From Aurifilum marmelostoma (taxonomy: Eukaryota; Ascomycota; Sordariomycetes; Diaporthales; Cryphonectriaceae): a stretch of 64,000 nt of DNA. Where the stretch lies: contig JAMXSV010000004.1 of NCBI GenBank assembly GCA_027559495.1, positions 416,001 to 480,000 on the forward strand. The letters are read 5' to 3'. Made by a program: the position numbers and the translations under genes. Below, in pieces: positions 1-10,635 of the stretch (the first letter of the stretch is position 1; each line of letters starts with the position of its first letter). Under the pieces are notes generated by a model. The model saw nothing but the letters and a program-made list of their open reading frames with translations. It had not been told where the DNA came from and ran no database searches.

Positions 1-580
1 TCCTCCTGCTAGCCAACAACCTTGGAATCTTGACGAGCCACTCCGGCTTATTGCCGAATGACGGTACAGCGCCCTCCTCGCACTAGTACCAAAATGATGT
101 CCTGCTCAGGTAAAATCTGCCCCTCCTCCCGAGAATCCCTGCTACATCATATGCAGGGATTCAAGGTCCTGGACAAAAGGTTGCTACAAGCTTGCATTGC
201 ATATGTTGTAGGCCCGTCCGGTAGAGTACTGGAGACTCAGAGAAGGAGGGAGAAGCAGCAGCAGCAGCAGCAGCAGCAGCAGAGGGCAGAAGCAACCATC
301 GTCGTCACACAAACCCCATCGGACCCTGACCCGACCAACCCTACCAACTCTCTTTATCCTCCTTGTTTTCCCTCAAGTCTTCCTCCCAACAACCCTTCTT
401 CTAGATCTTTTCTTTCCTTCCTTTTCTGCCTTACAATGTGTCGTATTATCAGGTAGTCTCGACTCATGCCTATTTGAGCACACCCACCCGACCGGTCCGC
501 TCGTGCCTTTTGTTACCGTTCGCCACTGGACGTGACATCACGTCGAAACGGGCTCGGTGAGCTCTCCATTCCCCTCCAGC
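1..580. other. upstream region of the Zn2Cys6 gene
   Basis: No convincing gene. The stretch holds a pure (CAG)9 tract at 256-282 followed by long CT-rich runs (about 350-430), typical of an ascomycete promoter and 5' leader. A 132-codon open frame crosses the CAG tract, but it has no recognisable domain and reads as low complexity. The leader of the gene starting at 581 most likely lies here. Confidence 0.6.
256..282. repeat. (CAG)9 microsatellite
   Basis: Nine perfect CAG units in the presumed leader of the transcription-factor gene. A second CAG/CAA tract at about 625-655 lies inside that gene and encodes polyglutamine. Confidence 0.9.
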
Positions 581-625
581 ATGGATCCAATGGATGAGGA
601 TTCCCCACCGCCCCAACAACATCAA

Positions 626-656
<31 letters not shown>

Positions 657-3600
657 CACCACCACAATCCCCTCCCTCTCACGAGCGCTCCGTCACGCCC
701 AGCTCGACCATCCATACTTTTGCAACTACTACGACCACCACCAACACCACCCCTGGACCACCAGCTCTCCCTCCGCCTCCACGCCCCATTGCTTCTGGAA
801 CGCCCGCGCAGGTCGATTCCTCCTCCGCCTCTGGCACCTCTGGCACCCCTAACGCCACAGCGTCAGGCTCCCTCGCAACAGCTTCGTCGAAACGTCGTCG
901 TGGCCTGGGCGTCGTCACCCCCAATGCGTGTACTGAGTGTCGCAAGAAGCGGGCAAAGGTGAGCAACAGCAGAAGAAGGCGGCTGGCTGGCCCCTCCTTC
1001 TCCTCTGCTCAGCCACTACCGCCCACCAATCACCCACGGCATCACTAACCCTGTCTCATGATTCTTTACCTTAGTGCGACGGTGGAAAACCCTGCGCCAG
1101 ATGCAAGGCCCAGAAGGACGTCGAGTGCATCTACGAGATCCCCGTACGACAGTCGAAAGAGAACCTCCGCACCGAAATCGAACACCTGCGCCGCCAACAA
1201 CGATCCAACGAGTCCGTCCTGTCCGCCCTCGCCCGCAATGACCAGTGGGAGGAAGTCGTGCGCCGCCTGCGCGCCGGTCACAGCGTCGAGGTCATATCAG
1301 AATGGCTCAGCAACAGCCACCACCAGTCGCCCGTTGTCAGCCCCATGATGCACACCTTTAGTGCCCACCCTGCGGCTGCTGCCGGGATGGGAGGCCCCAA
1401 TTTCACCCCCATGGCCGCCTTCACAGGAGTGAGTGCAAACTCGTTCACGCCCAACATCGCCGGGCTGGGTGGTAGTGGCGGCGGCGGCGGCGGCGGCGGC
1501 GGTCCTGGCAGCAAGACCCTCAGCCCCATCTCCACTGCCCACCCGCAGACTGCGAGGCCAGAGATCGACCAGAACAGCCCTTGGGGCTCGCATTCCCACT
1601 TCTCGGCCACCAGCCAGGCGCAGTCCGTCAGGAGCAACTCACATCCCGACGTCTCGAGCTGGTTGCCCGGGCACCACCCGCAGACAAGAGTTGGTCGCTG
1701 GGTTGAGGATAGCCTTGCCCAGATACACGGGGGCGAAGGAATAAATTATCGCGGCCTAGACCGGGCCCTAGCCTCAGAGATACCAGAGATGAATGTTCCG
1801 GCCACCACCTGGACCGACATCACCTCCGACAAGGCGCTCGTCCAGCACCTGCTGATGCTGTACTTCTGCTGGGAGTACCCCACCTTCGCCTCGCTGAGCA
1901 AGGAACACTTCCTCAAGGACTTCCAGGCCGGCCGCGAGCGCTACTGTTCTCCCATGCTCGTCAATGCCCTCCTTGCCCTGGGCTGTCGATTCTCGCGCCG
2001 ACCTAGCACCCTGGCGAACCCAGACGACCCGTACTCGTCAGGAGACCATTTCTTCAAGGAATGCCAGCGGCTTTACCACGAGGAAGATGACCATCACTCT
2101 CTCACCACCATACAGGCACTAGGGATCATGTCGATCCGGGAGGCCAGTTGTGGCAGGGATTCCGAGAGCTGGTACTACGCCGGGCAGAGCATCCGTCTGG
2201 CTGTGGAGATGGGTCTGCACCGTGTCAACGACGCATCCGGTGATTCCGACGAGGTCGCCGTACAGGCCGCTACCTTTTGGGGCGCTTTTTCACTGGATCA
2301 GTGAGTAACTCTTGTCATCTTCCTATCATGAGACACAGATTGCCTTGCTCGGTCAGGCCTGGCACGAGTTTTACTGACCGAGCACGCGCGCGCGCGCACA
2401 TACACATACAGCGCCTGGTCTCTGGCCACCGGTTCCCTACCGCAATGTTCATGTTATCCATCCCTGCCGCCAAAACCTGCCATCATAGGGGACGTCGAGG
2501 CCTCGGTCTGGATACCATACACTGATGATGGTATGTCTCAAGCTTCGGGGTTGATCACTACAGTGGTCTGGCGCGCCTGTGTGCTGATGAACGATTGGTG
2601 TCTAGGCGTGCCCCTGCAACGGTCCTGCGAGCAACCATCTAATGTTCGCTCTGTATATAAGTGCTTCTGTGAGCTGAGTGAGTTGGTACATCAATCGCTA
2701 TACATTCTGCACTCGCCAGGACGACCACTCTCTAGCCGCGACCTCCTCAATATTTACACCCAGTTTCTAAACTGGTATGATAAGATACCCGAGGTGCTTC
2801 GGCTAGGGCACAACTTCACCCCCGCCGTCCTCTTCGCCCAGTAAGCCCACCAGCCGTCCTCCCCTCCACCATCCCCCCCCCCCCTCCCCGGAGAGCTAGC
2901 TACTGACTCTATATGGACAATACAGCATGTACTACCACTTTGCGATACTTTTACTCTTCCGACCGCTCATTAAGCTTAAGATTGTGGGCTCCAGCATATC
3001 TCCCCGGGACGTCTGTTCCCAGGCGGCGGACGCCATCCAGGGGCTTCTCCGCTCCTATTCACAGCTCTATACGCTGCGGCGGACTCCATCCTTTGTGCCG
3101 TATTTTGTTCTCACATCTTCGATCATGCACCTTGCCATAGCCGCGGCCGATGCATCACGAGGACTCGGCTCCAAGCCGCAGGCCAATTCACAACTCGAAA
3201 GACCATCCACCGACGAGATTGGCGAGCGGGTTACCAAGGCCATCAATCAAGGCATTGCTGACCTGACGGAGATGGCTCCGTGCCACCACTTTGCAGAACA
3301 GGCTCTCAACATCCTCCGCTACCTCGCCAAGAAGTGGAACATTGACATCGACACCGACACCAAGCGCAGGTTGGAGACAGAGAAGGAGGACGAGGGCGTG
3401 GCGACCCCCACAGGCAGTGGCGCGGCTTCGGGCCAGCAGCAGCATCACCACCAGAAACTCGGGAGCAGGATGAGCAATCCTGAGTATGGGACGCGGCCCG
3501 TGACGCATAGCCTGAATTTCTTCACGCCTAACGTGCGGGAGCAGGATTACATCTCGAGCTTTGGCACCGGGAGGGGCAGCAGCAATGTAGCTCCTCCACC

Positions 3601-3772
3601 GCAGCAGCAACCGCAGCAGCAGCCTGCTGCACAGCTAACGAGCCCGCCCGGCACCTCTAAAGCTGGAGAGTCTATGGAAAATCCGTTGTTTTGGCCGTTC
3701 CCCATGCAGGGCCGGCCAATGCTTCCCAGCGGAGATATGTTGAGGGAGGCTGGCTTTGAGATACTATACTAA
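581..3772 (+). CDS. Zn2Cys6 transcription factor with fungal_trans (MHR) domain, NirA-like architecture
   Basis: Five exons: 581-958, 1075-2300, 2412-2530, 2606-2840 and 2926-3772, all with GT-AG introns of 75-116 nt and phases that join cleanly to give about 934 aa. The N-terminus is Pro/Gln rich (polyQ). A binuclear zinc cluster spans residues 117-144: Cys117, 120, 127, 133, 136 and 144, split by intron 1 just before Cys127. A short helix rich in Arg/Glu follows (linker/dimerisation), then a polyglycine stretch (GGC repeats near 1480-1500), then the fungal-specific middle homology region from about residue 330 to 640. The C-terminus has Gln and His runs. It should be a nuclear DNA-binding regulator. 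The overall design resembles proteins annotated as nitrogen-assimilation factor NirA, but that name is weakly transferred and the target genes cannot be read here. ATG 581 was chosen; an in-frame GTG lies 24 nt upstream, and Met584-type codons follow closely. Confidence 0.9.
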
Positions 3773-4949
3773 GCCAATACAAGGCTCAAGGAGGGAAGCG
3801 GCACGACTCCGAGCAGAGCGACTCTATTTCCTGGGGATGAGTGACCAGTCATATACAGAGCGTTCCTATCACGAACGCAACTCTGAATGATGGGAAATGT
3901 TGACTGCCTGCTGAACAAATAGGATAGGTTTTTCGAGGACCGAAAGAGGCGACTGCGTCATATTGACGGACCTCTCAAACAGGCGTTTGACAGGCGCTTG
4001 GAGTAGCGAGGAAAAGCTATTATACCATGTTCGCATTGGGTAAGGATACTCGCTACGAGGATGGAAAAGGTAGAAATGAGAGAGCAGAGAGAAAAGAGGA
4101 GGACGCGCTCTTCAGAGTTTCACACGACAGGGTCCAATGTCTTTCGAAGTTGTGCACATAATGTTTGATACCCGAGCCATAACGTGCAAATCACGTATGA
4201 GGATGGCCATTTTGCAAGACGGCTGACGTGGTGCCCGTTACAACTACCACATACGAGATGGTAGAGATGGACACACCCCCCCCCCCACATTTACCCAACC
4301 ACAGGATAGCATTGAGGGGAATCGATCTTGGGCGCTACGAAATGCTCGACGGTCTCTTATCGTACATACGTAAAGGAAAATATGGAGGGCATTCATCATG
4401 AATCCTTTGGTTCTAGACGGTCGGGAGCCTATACATGGATTTAGACGGAAAAAAAGACATAAGGATTCTCAGGGAGCTGAAAAATGAAACTCGCGGTTGT
4501 TCATCTAGCGGGTCTATTGCTAACGCGCTGCACCATATATAAAGATATATAGCGCTTCCATCCGACGTTTTCAAGCTAAAGTAGGCCATTTTACGAAGGC
4601 TCATCATGCACCGCCCTGACAACAAGATGACAAGATCCCTCTTCATCTTCCCAGGACACCCTTGCGTGCTGCCCACGATGCAATGGGAGCGACAGCACCC
4701 GAGGGTGACATCCTTGTCTTGCTATGCCGTATCAGCTGCGCAAGCACTGCAGCACGCAGGGTAAGGGGGGCAGGGCGAAGAACAAAACCGACAACAAAGA
4801 CAAGAGAAGGTGTCATCGGGACCACGGCGACGGAGCTGCCGCAGTCTTGATCATCAGCCTTCAGGGACACAATAGGCATAAGGAAGGCGCAAGTGTGACT
4901 AATGCTGAAAAAAGTAATCTGGTAGCAGATCTATATAGCACTATCAACA
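3773..4949. other. intergenic region, convergent 3' flanks
   Basis: Lies between the ends of the transcription-factor gene (+) and the 402-codon ORF (-), so it should hold both 3' ends. Only short open frames are present and none resembles a known protein. A C-run occurs near 4276-4287. Confidence 0.6.
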
Positions 4950-6158
4950 TCAGGTATATAATCGATCCCGAAGTTCTATGCCCTCCCTTTGTCTCAATCG
5001 GATAAAAATGTCGGCGTTATGTTCTGCTACAGCAGAGACATTCATTGAAACACAGCTAGTCATATCTTTCCCATATCGAACCTCCGCCTGGTATATTGGA
5101 GTGGCGAATATCGCATTCGCAACTTGCTGACCGAAGAAGCTCCCAATGAGATCCAGAAAGCACCCTTTAAGCATGATGTGAGAGTAAGGGGCAACCTCTT
5201 GACCGTTGTCTAGATATATATATCGACGACCATCCGCCATCTCTAGGTGTGTGCGGAACAACTGAGAGGCAATATATTGAATCTTGCTACTTAAGACCTC
5301 TATCCTTAGCAGGCACTCTGGAAAGCCCTGCGATAGAAATATCATTGAGACCGTGGCTCCCGCTATGTCAGGCTTATCCGGCAGAGCTCGCCTCGGGATA
5401 GCTCTGGCGAGATAGGCAGGGAAGATGCTAGTGCACCCGTCAATGGAAGCGTCTGTAAGGATATGTGGGCTTCTGGAGAATAATTCGATCGGGTTGATGA
5501 CGGTAGCACCCATTGAAGCAGATGTTGTAGGAAAGTTAATGCGTCGTGTGATCGCGGGTTGAATGGTTGGGGAAGCTAAGCCGTCGCGGGGTTCGCGTCC
5601 GACGCTGTGGTCTGCGCGGTGTCGTGTGCTGCTCTCTGCAACGGGTCCTATGCCGTGCTCCGCACCGTTATCTGCGCCGTGTCCTGCCTGCCGACTGTCT
5701 CTTGTGTTCTGAGAGCCTTCTGCGCCGCTACGTTCCCTCTCAATACTACTGCCCGCAGTCGTGTGCTCGGGCGGCCGGTTAAGGCGGTTTTCGAAGCGCT
5801 GTCGTTGTTCGGAATCCATCCTCTCACCCAGCTGCTTTGCAAGTGATTGATGCTGTTCGGCGTGGAGCTTGTTTATACGGTCGAAAAGACGTTTGCGTTT
5901 TCCTCTTCCTTGGACGTGGCCGGATTGGTTTGCTGCTCGTCCAACCAGCATATACGCAGTCCAGGCTGCTATGCCGCCATGGTCATAAAAGATCCTTGTA
6001 GTCGAGTTATTCTCGCGAGCCTCTTGCAACTGTTGGAATTCTTGATCAAAATGTTGCCCGAGCTTTCGGCGGGACCTGATTTCAACGAGAATCTCGTTGA
6101 GGATATCGCTGACCTTAGGGACTTCAGGGTTCATAGCTGGTCGTGGCCAGCCTCCCAA
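4950..6158 (-). CDS. unrecognised hypothetical protein, 402 codons
   Basis: A single uninterrupted frame. The first ATG is at 6158; a second in-frame ATG at 6134 is equally likely as start. The N-terminal third is charged, Gln/Arg/Glu rich and probably helical. The middle (about residues 130-200) is a hydrophilic linker with repeated Asp/Glu-His-Arg motifs. The C-terminal half (about 210-400) is compact and mixed hydrophobic, looks like a folded domain, and ends in a strand-rich segment with the motif GIELRDRLYT. No signal peptide or membrane helix is evident. I do not recognise the family. It sits next to the AT-rich block and the DUF7924 gene, so it looks like a lineage-specific accessory gene. 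Introns cannot be excluded. Confidence 0.55.
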   Translation of the reverse strand: MGGWPRPAMNPEVPKVSDILNEILVEIRSRRKLGQHFDQEFQQLQEARENNSTTRIFYDHGGIAAWTAYMLVGRAANQSGHVQGRGKRKRLFDRINKLHAEQHQSLAKQLGERMDSEQRQRFENRLNRPPEHTTAGSSIERERSGAEGSQNTRDSRQAGHGADNGAEHGIGPVAESSTRHRADHSVGREPRDGLASPTIQPAITRRINFPTTSASMGATVINPIELFSRSPHILTDASIDGCTSIFPAYLARAIPRRALPDKPDIAGATVSMIFLSQGFPECLLRIEVLSSKIQYIASQLFRTHLEMADGRRYIYLDNGQEVAPYSHIMLKGCFLDLIGSFFGQQVANAIFATPIYQAEVRYGKDMTSCVSMNVSAVAEHNADIFIRLRQREGIELRDRLYT

Positions 6159-8130
6159 TTTACATGCTATGTTGTTGTTGCAGCAAGCATTAAGTACGGG
6201 CCAAAGACAAGACTGTGTGTTGTAACCAATAAGTGGGGCAGGATAGATGGCGCAGCTTCCAACAAAAACTTAGTCACAGGACACTGCTTATGTAAGGTAC
6301 AAAGGGATCAGGATGATGTAGCAATAGAGAACTAATATCAGGAGGATAACCTTAATTTACTATAGGATCCAGGATCGAGCTATACAAGCTTGATATAATG
6401 TACAGAATATATTTGTGAGATCTAGATAAATTTAGTTGCTCTTTAACAGTTAACATAAGGTATCTATTTCAGGTTATAAGTAGCCTAATAAGTAACAATT
6501 ATTAATAAGCAATAATTAGATAAGTACTAGGTTTTTACAAAAGGCTGGGCTAACTACTGTTCATTCTAATAAGGTGTATCAATACTTAGATTTAACTTAA
6601 AAGGAAGATGAGTTAGTAAGTAATAGCTTTACCTTCTCTTTATTTTCTAGCAATTCTTATAATGGTTTCTCCTAGCTCGCTCGTTAACATATCTCTTTGT
6701 CTATGTGCCTTGCCTTGCTGGCAAGCGGAGAGCTATAAAGCAAGTCATTCCTAGCCCTTGACCATACTCTAGAATCCTCCTGTGATTTGAATGTTCTTAA
6801 GATTAAGTATATTAAGCTGTCTATCTTATAGGTGCTGTGAGGGTCAGACTCATATCCATCATTCTACCAGCAATGCCACTAGGATAGTAGCTAAAAATTA
6901 TATTAGAACACCATTGCCTTTTACAAAGAGGCAATGCATGTAACTTATTCCTTAGAGAATAACCATACCTGATAGTCACAATTCACTTCCTAAACCTTCT
7001 GACTATTCTATAGTAGTAGCATAAGCTTCACTCAGCTACTTCGACATATCTCATCAGTCAAGAAGCATAGAGATCAGCTATAATTACAGCAGGGCCAATT
7101 ACTTATGCTATAAATTATCGCAATCTTGGTACCCCGCCCTTTAGCTTGCCTTGTATTCATGTGTCAGGCGATCCCACTATGACGTTCAACTGTGGTCCAT
7201 ACCAGAAATTGTACTCTCCAATCTTGGTAGTAAGAAGTCGGAGATGTATAGTCCTGCTAATGAGGGTCTTGTTACTGTGGACACTAATCATCATTGAGGC
7301 CAACGAGATTGTCCTCTCTGTAGTGGATGACAGCAAAATAGAGGACAGCATAGGTTGCAGTGACAATGAAGTACTCATCAGCAACAACAAACTTGACAAC
7401 AACAGAACATTTAGCAAGCATAAGACGCTCCACAATGGCGTGGTACTTGGTAACAATAAGGTACTCAGCAATACTAGCGAGAACAGGAAGAGTACTTCCC
7501 CGAGTCATGGCAGGTGTCGGTATTTCACCACGCCCGAGTCGATACTGCTCCCCAAACACAAGACTGGAGGTCTCTAGACGTTTCATGACGATGAAGCCGC
7601 AGGGGCTGCAATCGTCAGAGAGGACGAATGAGGACCACCAAGTCGCTGCCTGATCATCTCGAAACCATCCTCAACATCTCATGGAGGCAAGGGCGCTGCG
7701 GCCTCGCGCGGAGGTAGGACACACATCGTGGTTGAGGTCGGAGGATGTGCGTCTACTCGCATATAAGGAGAAGAAAGCTTTGGATTGGTCTGCCATATTT
7801 CCACTCTTCCCGGATCGGACTCCTGGAGCCGGACGCACACATAAAAACATGCTAGAGGGACAGAGACATTTTCGCAGAGACAATGCATGCCTATGTCCGT
7901 AGGATCGGCTCACGAGTTAGTGATATTTCTGAGATGCAGTTTTAATTTCGTTCATAGGGCCACCAGGCCATATCCACTGCACATCTATACTCTTACAGTT
8001 CTATACAGCTATACATAATGTATATATAATATGTGTTGTTTAACTTCACGACATTGGAACATAGCATCTGATATCATCATATGATGAAGAAGTACTCTAC
8101 AACATAACAGAATTATCATCTCCGTACCGT
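6159..8130. other. AT-rich, gene-free block between two accessory genes
   Basis: From about 6320 to 7140 the sequence turns strongly AT-rich, with dense TA dinucleotides and stops in all frames, in contrast to the GC-richer surroundings. This looks like a decayed or RIP-mutated repeat. From 7146 to 7900 several medium frames overlap on both strands (Leu/Ser-rich on the minus strand), none recognisable. It may be degenerate former coding DNA. Confidence 0.55.
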
Positions 8131-9996
8131 TTAATTTTGAGAGGTCTTTTTGGGCTCCTTGAAAGTCCCTTGAGTAGCGGAGAATGAGGCACCTGGAGTG
8201 CGATGTGCTGCGCCGATGATATCCAACTGGCTACCCTGCCCCTCACCCAGAGAATCTGTCTCCGTGAATGGCGGCGAAAGACGATGCCTCTCTGTGTTCT
8301 GAAAAAAGCCGGATGCCTCTGGCAGCTGTGAGTCTTGGAGATCCGGTATGTCATCGATCGCAGAGCGAATTCTCGCCAAGTGAGTTGGCAGCCATTTCTT
8401 ATAGACATTCTTTGTGAATCGATAAGTCGTCCACTTCTTCTCCCCATCCAGTGCTATGAAGCTGAAATCGTCGATCAGATGGCGGTAGTAGGTGATCTCG
8501 TTTTCTCCAATATGGGGGTAGTGACCGTAAATTCTTACAGACCGGTAGTCGTGTGAGACTGAGAACGCAAGAACTTTCCGATGCAGTTCCTGTTGGCGGT
8601 TTGCAAGCGTGAAAAGTGTAACAATACCCCTAACTGCTAGCGTCATGCTGTGAGCGTTCTGCCGATCTGCAATATCCAGTGCTGCACCGCCGCACTTGAC
8701 CTCACAGGTAAGGAACGGAAAGTACATGTTGTATGTGCCCATGAACAGGGAGTGGTCGCCGCGGATATAGTCGCCAATATAAGGGGAAAGCTTTGCGAGT
8801 TGAACCTTTGTGAATGTATCACGCTTGAATCCCAAGGAGTAGTCCGGCTGCGGACGGATATCTGTTACAGGTTCGGAGTTGTTCCAGCCTTCGTTGATGC
8901 TCTCGATTAAAATGTTCAGATCCGTATCGCCGTTTATAGCCAGGTTTTCCGCCGAAGGAACCAGCAAAGGCGTGATATCCCGAAGAACTCTGTCCTCATT
9001 CCTGTCTTGTACTGCCCGACAAGTCGAAGCGAAGAGGTCATCGCGAAACAGAGAGTCTTGCGGGATAGGCTGCGACTCCTCAAGTAATTGTGTACAAAGT
9101 CTCTTGCTCTCATCATTGATGCCCAGCTCAAATTCATCCATATAACTGCCCCGCGCCGCGAGCAGGTCTTTGTATCGAACATTCTGGTAAGGCTTGCTTT
9201 TTGCTTCTCTTGGCTTCTCTTCGCTGGGCGTGTTGGAGAGGCCTGTGATCGAGCCCGTCTCTGATCCTTTGCGGCGAAGGGAAGACGCAGACTTTTGCCT
9301 CGCAAGGAAATGATCCGTAGCCATCATTCCCGGTTCAGAACACCTCTTCGGCCAAGTTCCCTTCTCCAACCAGTGATAAACGGATTCGGTCCGAGTGCTC
9401 ATGCCGCGAGGAGGCGCTTCTCGGGCCGGCTGAATCTCGACGGTGAAGCCGGCAGATCCTCTTTGTCGTTTCTGGAGGGGTGGGAGTTGGTTGTCGTCGA
9501 TTGGGTCTTCGACTTCGTCGGGCCGCTTCCGCTTGGCAGACGGTGATGTAGTCGGTCGGAGCTACAGAAGGACAGCTTCAATTAGCCATGACAAGGCAGC
9601 AGAATGAAGGTAGCTTACCTCCCAGCCCGGAGACTTGCTCCCTGGGAGAGCGTACAAGGATCCGATGCGAGCAGCGCGGCCTTGACTCACGCGTGTGCTT
9701 CGACGAAGAGACGTCTGCGCTTTCGGTTTGCGAAAGCCTTTCGAGAGAATGATTAGTGGGAGCCGATTGATTGAGCTGAGAGAGACACACCCTTGGCTTT
9801 TTGAACAGAGCGTTGCCGCCCACCTGCCGTGGAATTCGGCTCGACACGATGTGAGGCCATACCGATTGGGGTTTATGGGGAGAAGAGTAGCTTTATTGCA
9901 GCCGCTGCGTTTAAAGGATGTGGGCACAGGTGGGGGTGGTTGGGCGACGCGGGTGACCGATATCTTGGGCATGTTGGAGCTAATCGCGGTAGGCAC
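8131..9996 (-). CDS. DUF7924 domain protein, possible PD-(D/E)XK-type nuclease fold
   Basis: Two exons on the minus strand: 9996-9619 and 9561-8131, joined in phase 0 by a 57-nt GTAAGC...TAG intron, giving about 602 aa. The join produces a basic, Lys/Arg/Pro-rich linker with a likely nuclear localisation signal (SAKRKRPDE) before the conserved domain, which starts near residue 180 (TESVYHWLEKG). Conserved points include ProAsp at 365-366 (PQPDYSLGF) and Glu-Val-Lys at 413-415 (FLTCEVKCGGA), followed by DRQNAHS. The D...ExK arrangement is what a PD-(D/E)XK fold would show; catalytic function is an inference. DUF7924 proteins are common in Pezizomycotina and of unknown function. The start is uncertain (ATG 9996 or 9972), because the N-terminal 100 residues are poorly conserved and could hide another intron. 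Confidence 0.8.
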
Positions 9997-10532
9997 GTAC
10001 AGGGTTCTTAATGCCCGTCACAGGATTATACATCAGGCCGCACAGGACCGAAAGGAGCGCCCCTTGTTGGGGGGTTCGTCTTTAACTTTTCAGCACAAGG
10101 AAGCGCGAGAGCTACATGCCGTCAAGCCTGTTCGCTGCGCCTACGCGCCATGAATATGGACGGCTCCGTTCTGGGTACCCGTCGACAAGAGTGGTACGAG
10201 CCCACATAGCTCCAAAAGTATAGTAATTGATGGCGAATACTGGCCTGTCAAGCATAGCCTCCTCCTATTTGATCCTCAGGCGCTTCCTGTCCTCTGAAAT
10301 TCAGCCGAGAGACATCAAGGTCTTCACATAGCCCATTGGAAATTCGAAAGAACCATCTGCAAGCGCCTGGGCGATCACGAGGCTGACTTCATGGAAGAGA
10401 CTCCTCAGAATTAGCGCGCTGGAAAGACTAAGCTAAAGAGAGGGGAAGGGGGAAAAGGGTAGACAGAGGGGGGAGAGAGAAAGAAAGGACGCGGAGATGC
10501 AAAACGGAAATAGACACCGAAAAAAAAGAGAG
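9997..10532. other. intergenic, upstream of the DUF7924 gene
   Basis: Promoter side of the minus-strand DUF7924 gene and downstream flank of the tRNA. It includes a purine-rich GGGA/GAGA stretch at about 10435-10500. No gene seen. Confidence 0.6.
10521..10528 (-). terminator. RNA polymerase III T-run terminator of the tRNA
   Basis: On the minus strand a run of about eight T residues begins 4 nt after the 3' end of the tRNA-Ile gene, the normal signal for Pol III termination. Confidence 0.75.
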
Positions 10533-10635
10533 TGGTCCCGGAGAGGATCGAACTCGCGACCTTCGCATCACTTAATGTTCCCTCGGTTCTGAGGAAATAT
10601 TAGTACGACGCTCTAACCAGCTGAGCTACGGGACC
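10533..10635 (-). tRNA. tRNA-Ile (anticodon AAU) with intron
   Basis: On the minus strand the acceptor stem GGTCCCG pairs with CGGGACC (plus discriminator A). The D-arm contains the A-box TAGCTCAGCTGGTTAGAGCG and the T-arm holds GAGTTCGATCC. The anticodon stem TCGTA/TGCGA closes a loop with anticodon AAT. An intron of about 29 nt interrupts the loop after position 37, the canonical place. Mature length is about 74 nt. The A34 of this tRNA is a substrate for the Tad2/Tad3 deaminase, whose catalytic subunit is encoded at 16.1-18.6 kb; the proximity is probably coincidental. Confidence 0.95.

Noticed and set aside
58..456. 132-codon frame with polyglutamine upstream of the transcription factor
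   Set aside because: Low complexity from the CAG repeat; no domain, no conserved blocks; more likely promoter/leader.
7146..7586. Overlapping frames on both strands, Leu/Ser-rich
   Set aside because: No homology recognised and an AT-skewed context; probably degenerate DNA.
9738..9790. Possible extra intron in the first exon of the DUF7924 gene (GTGTGT...AAAG with CTAAT)
   Set aside because: Its length breaks the phase with the next exon unless an unlikely donor is used; left as uncertain.
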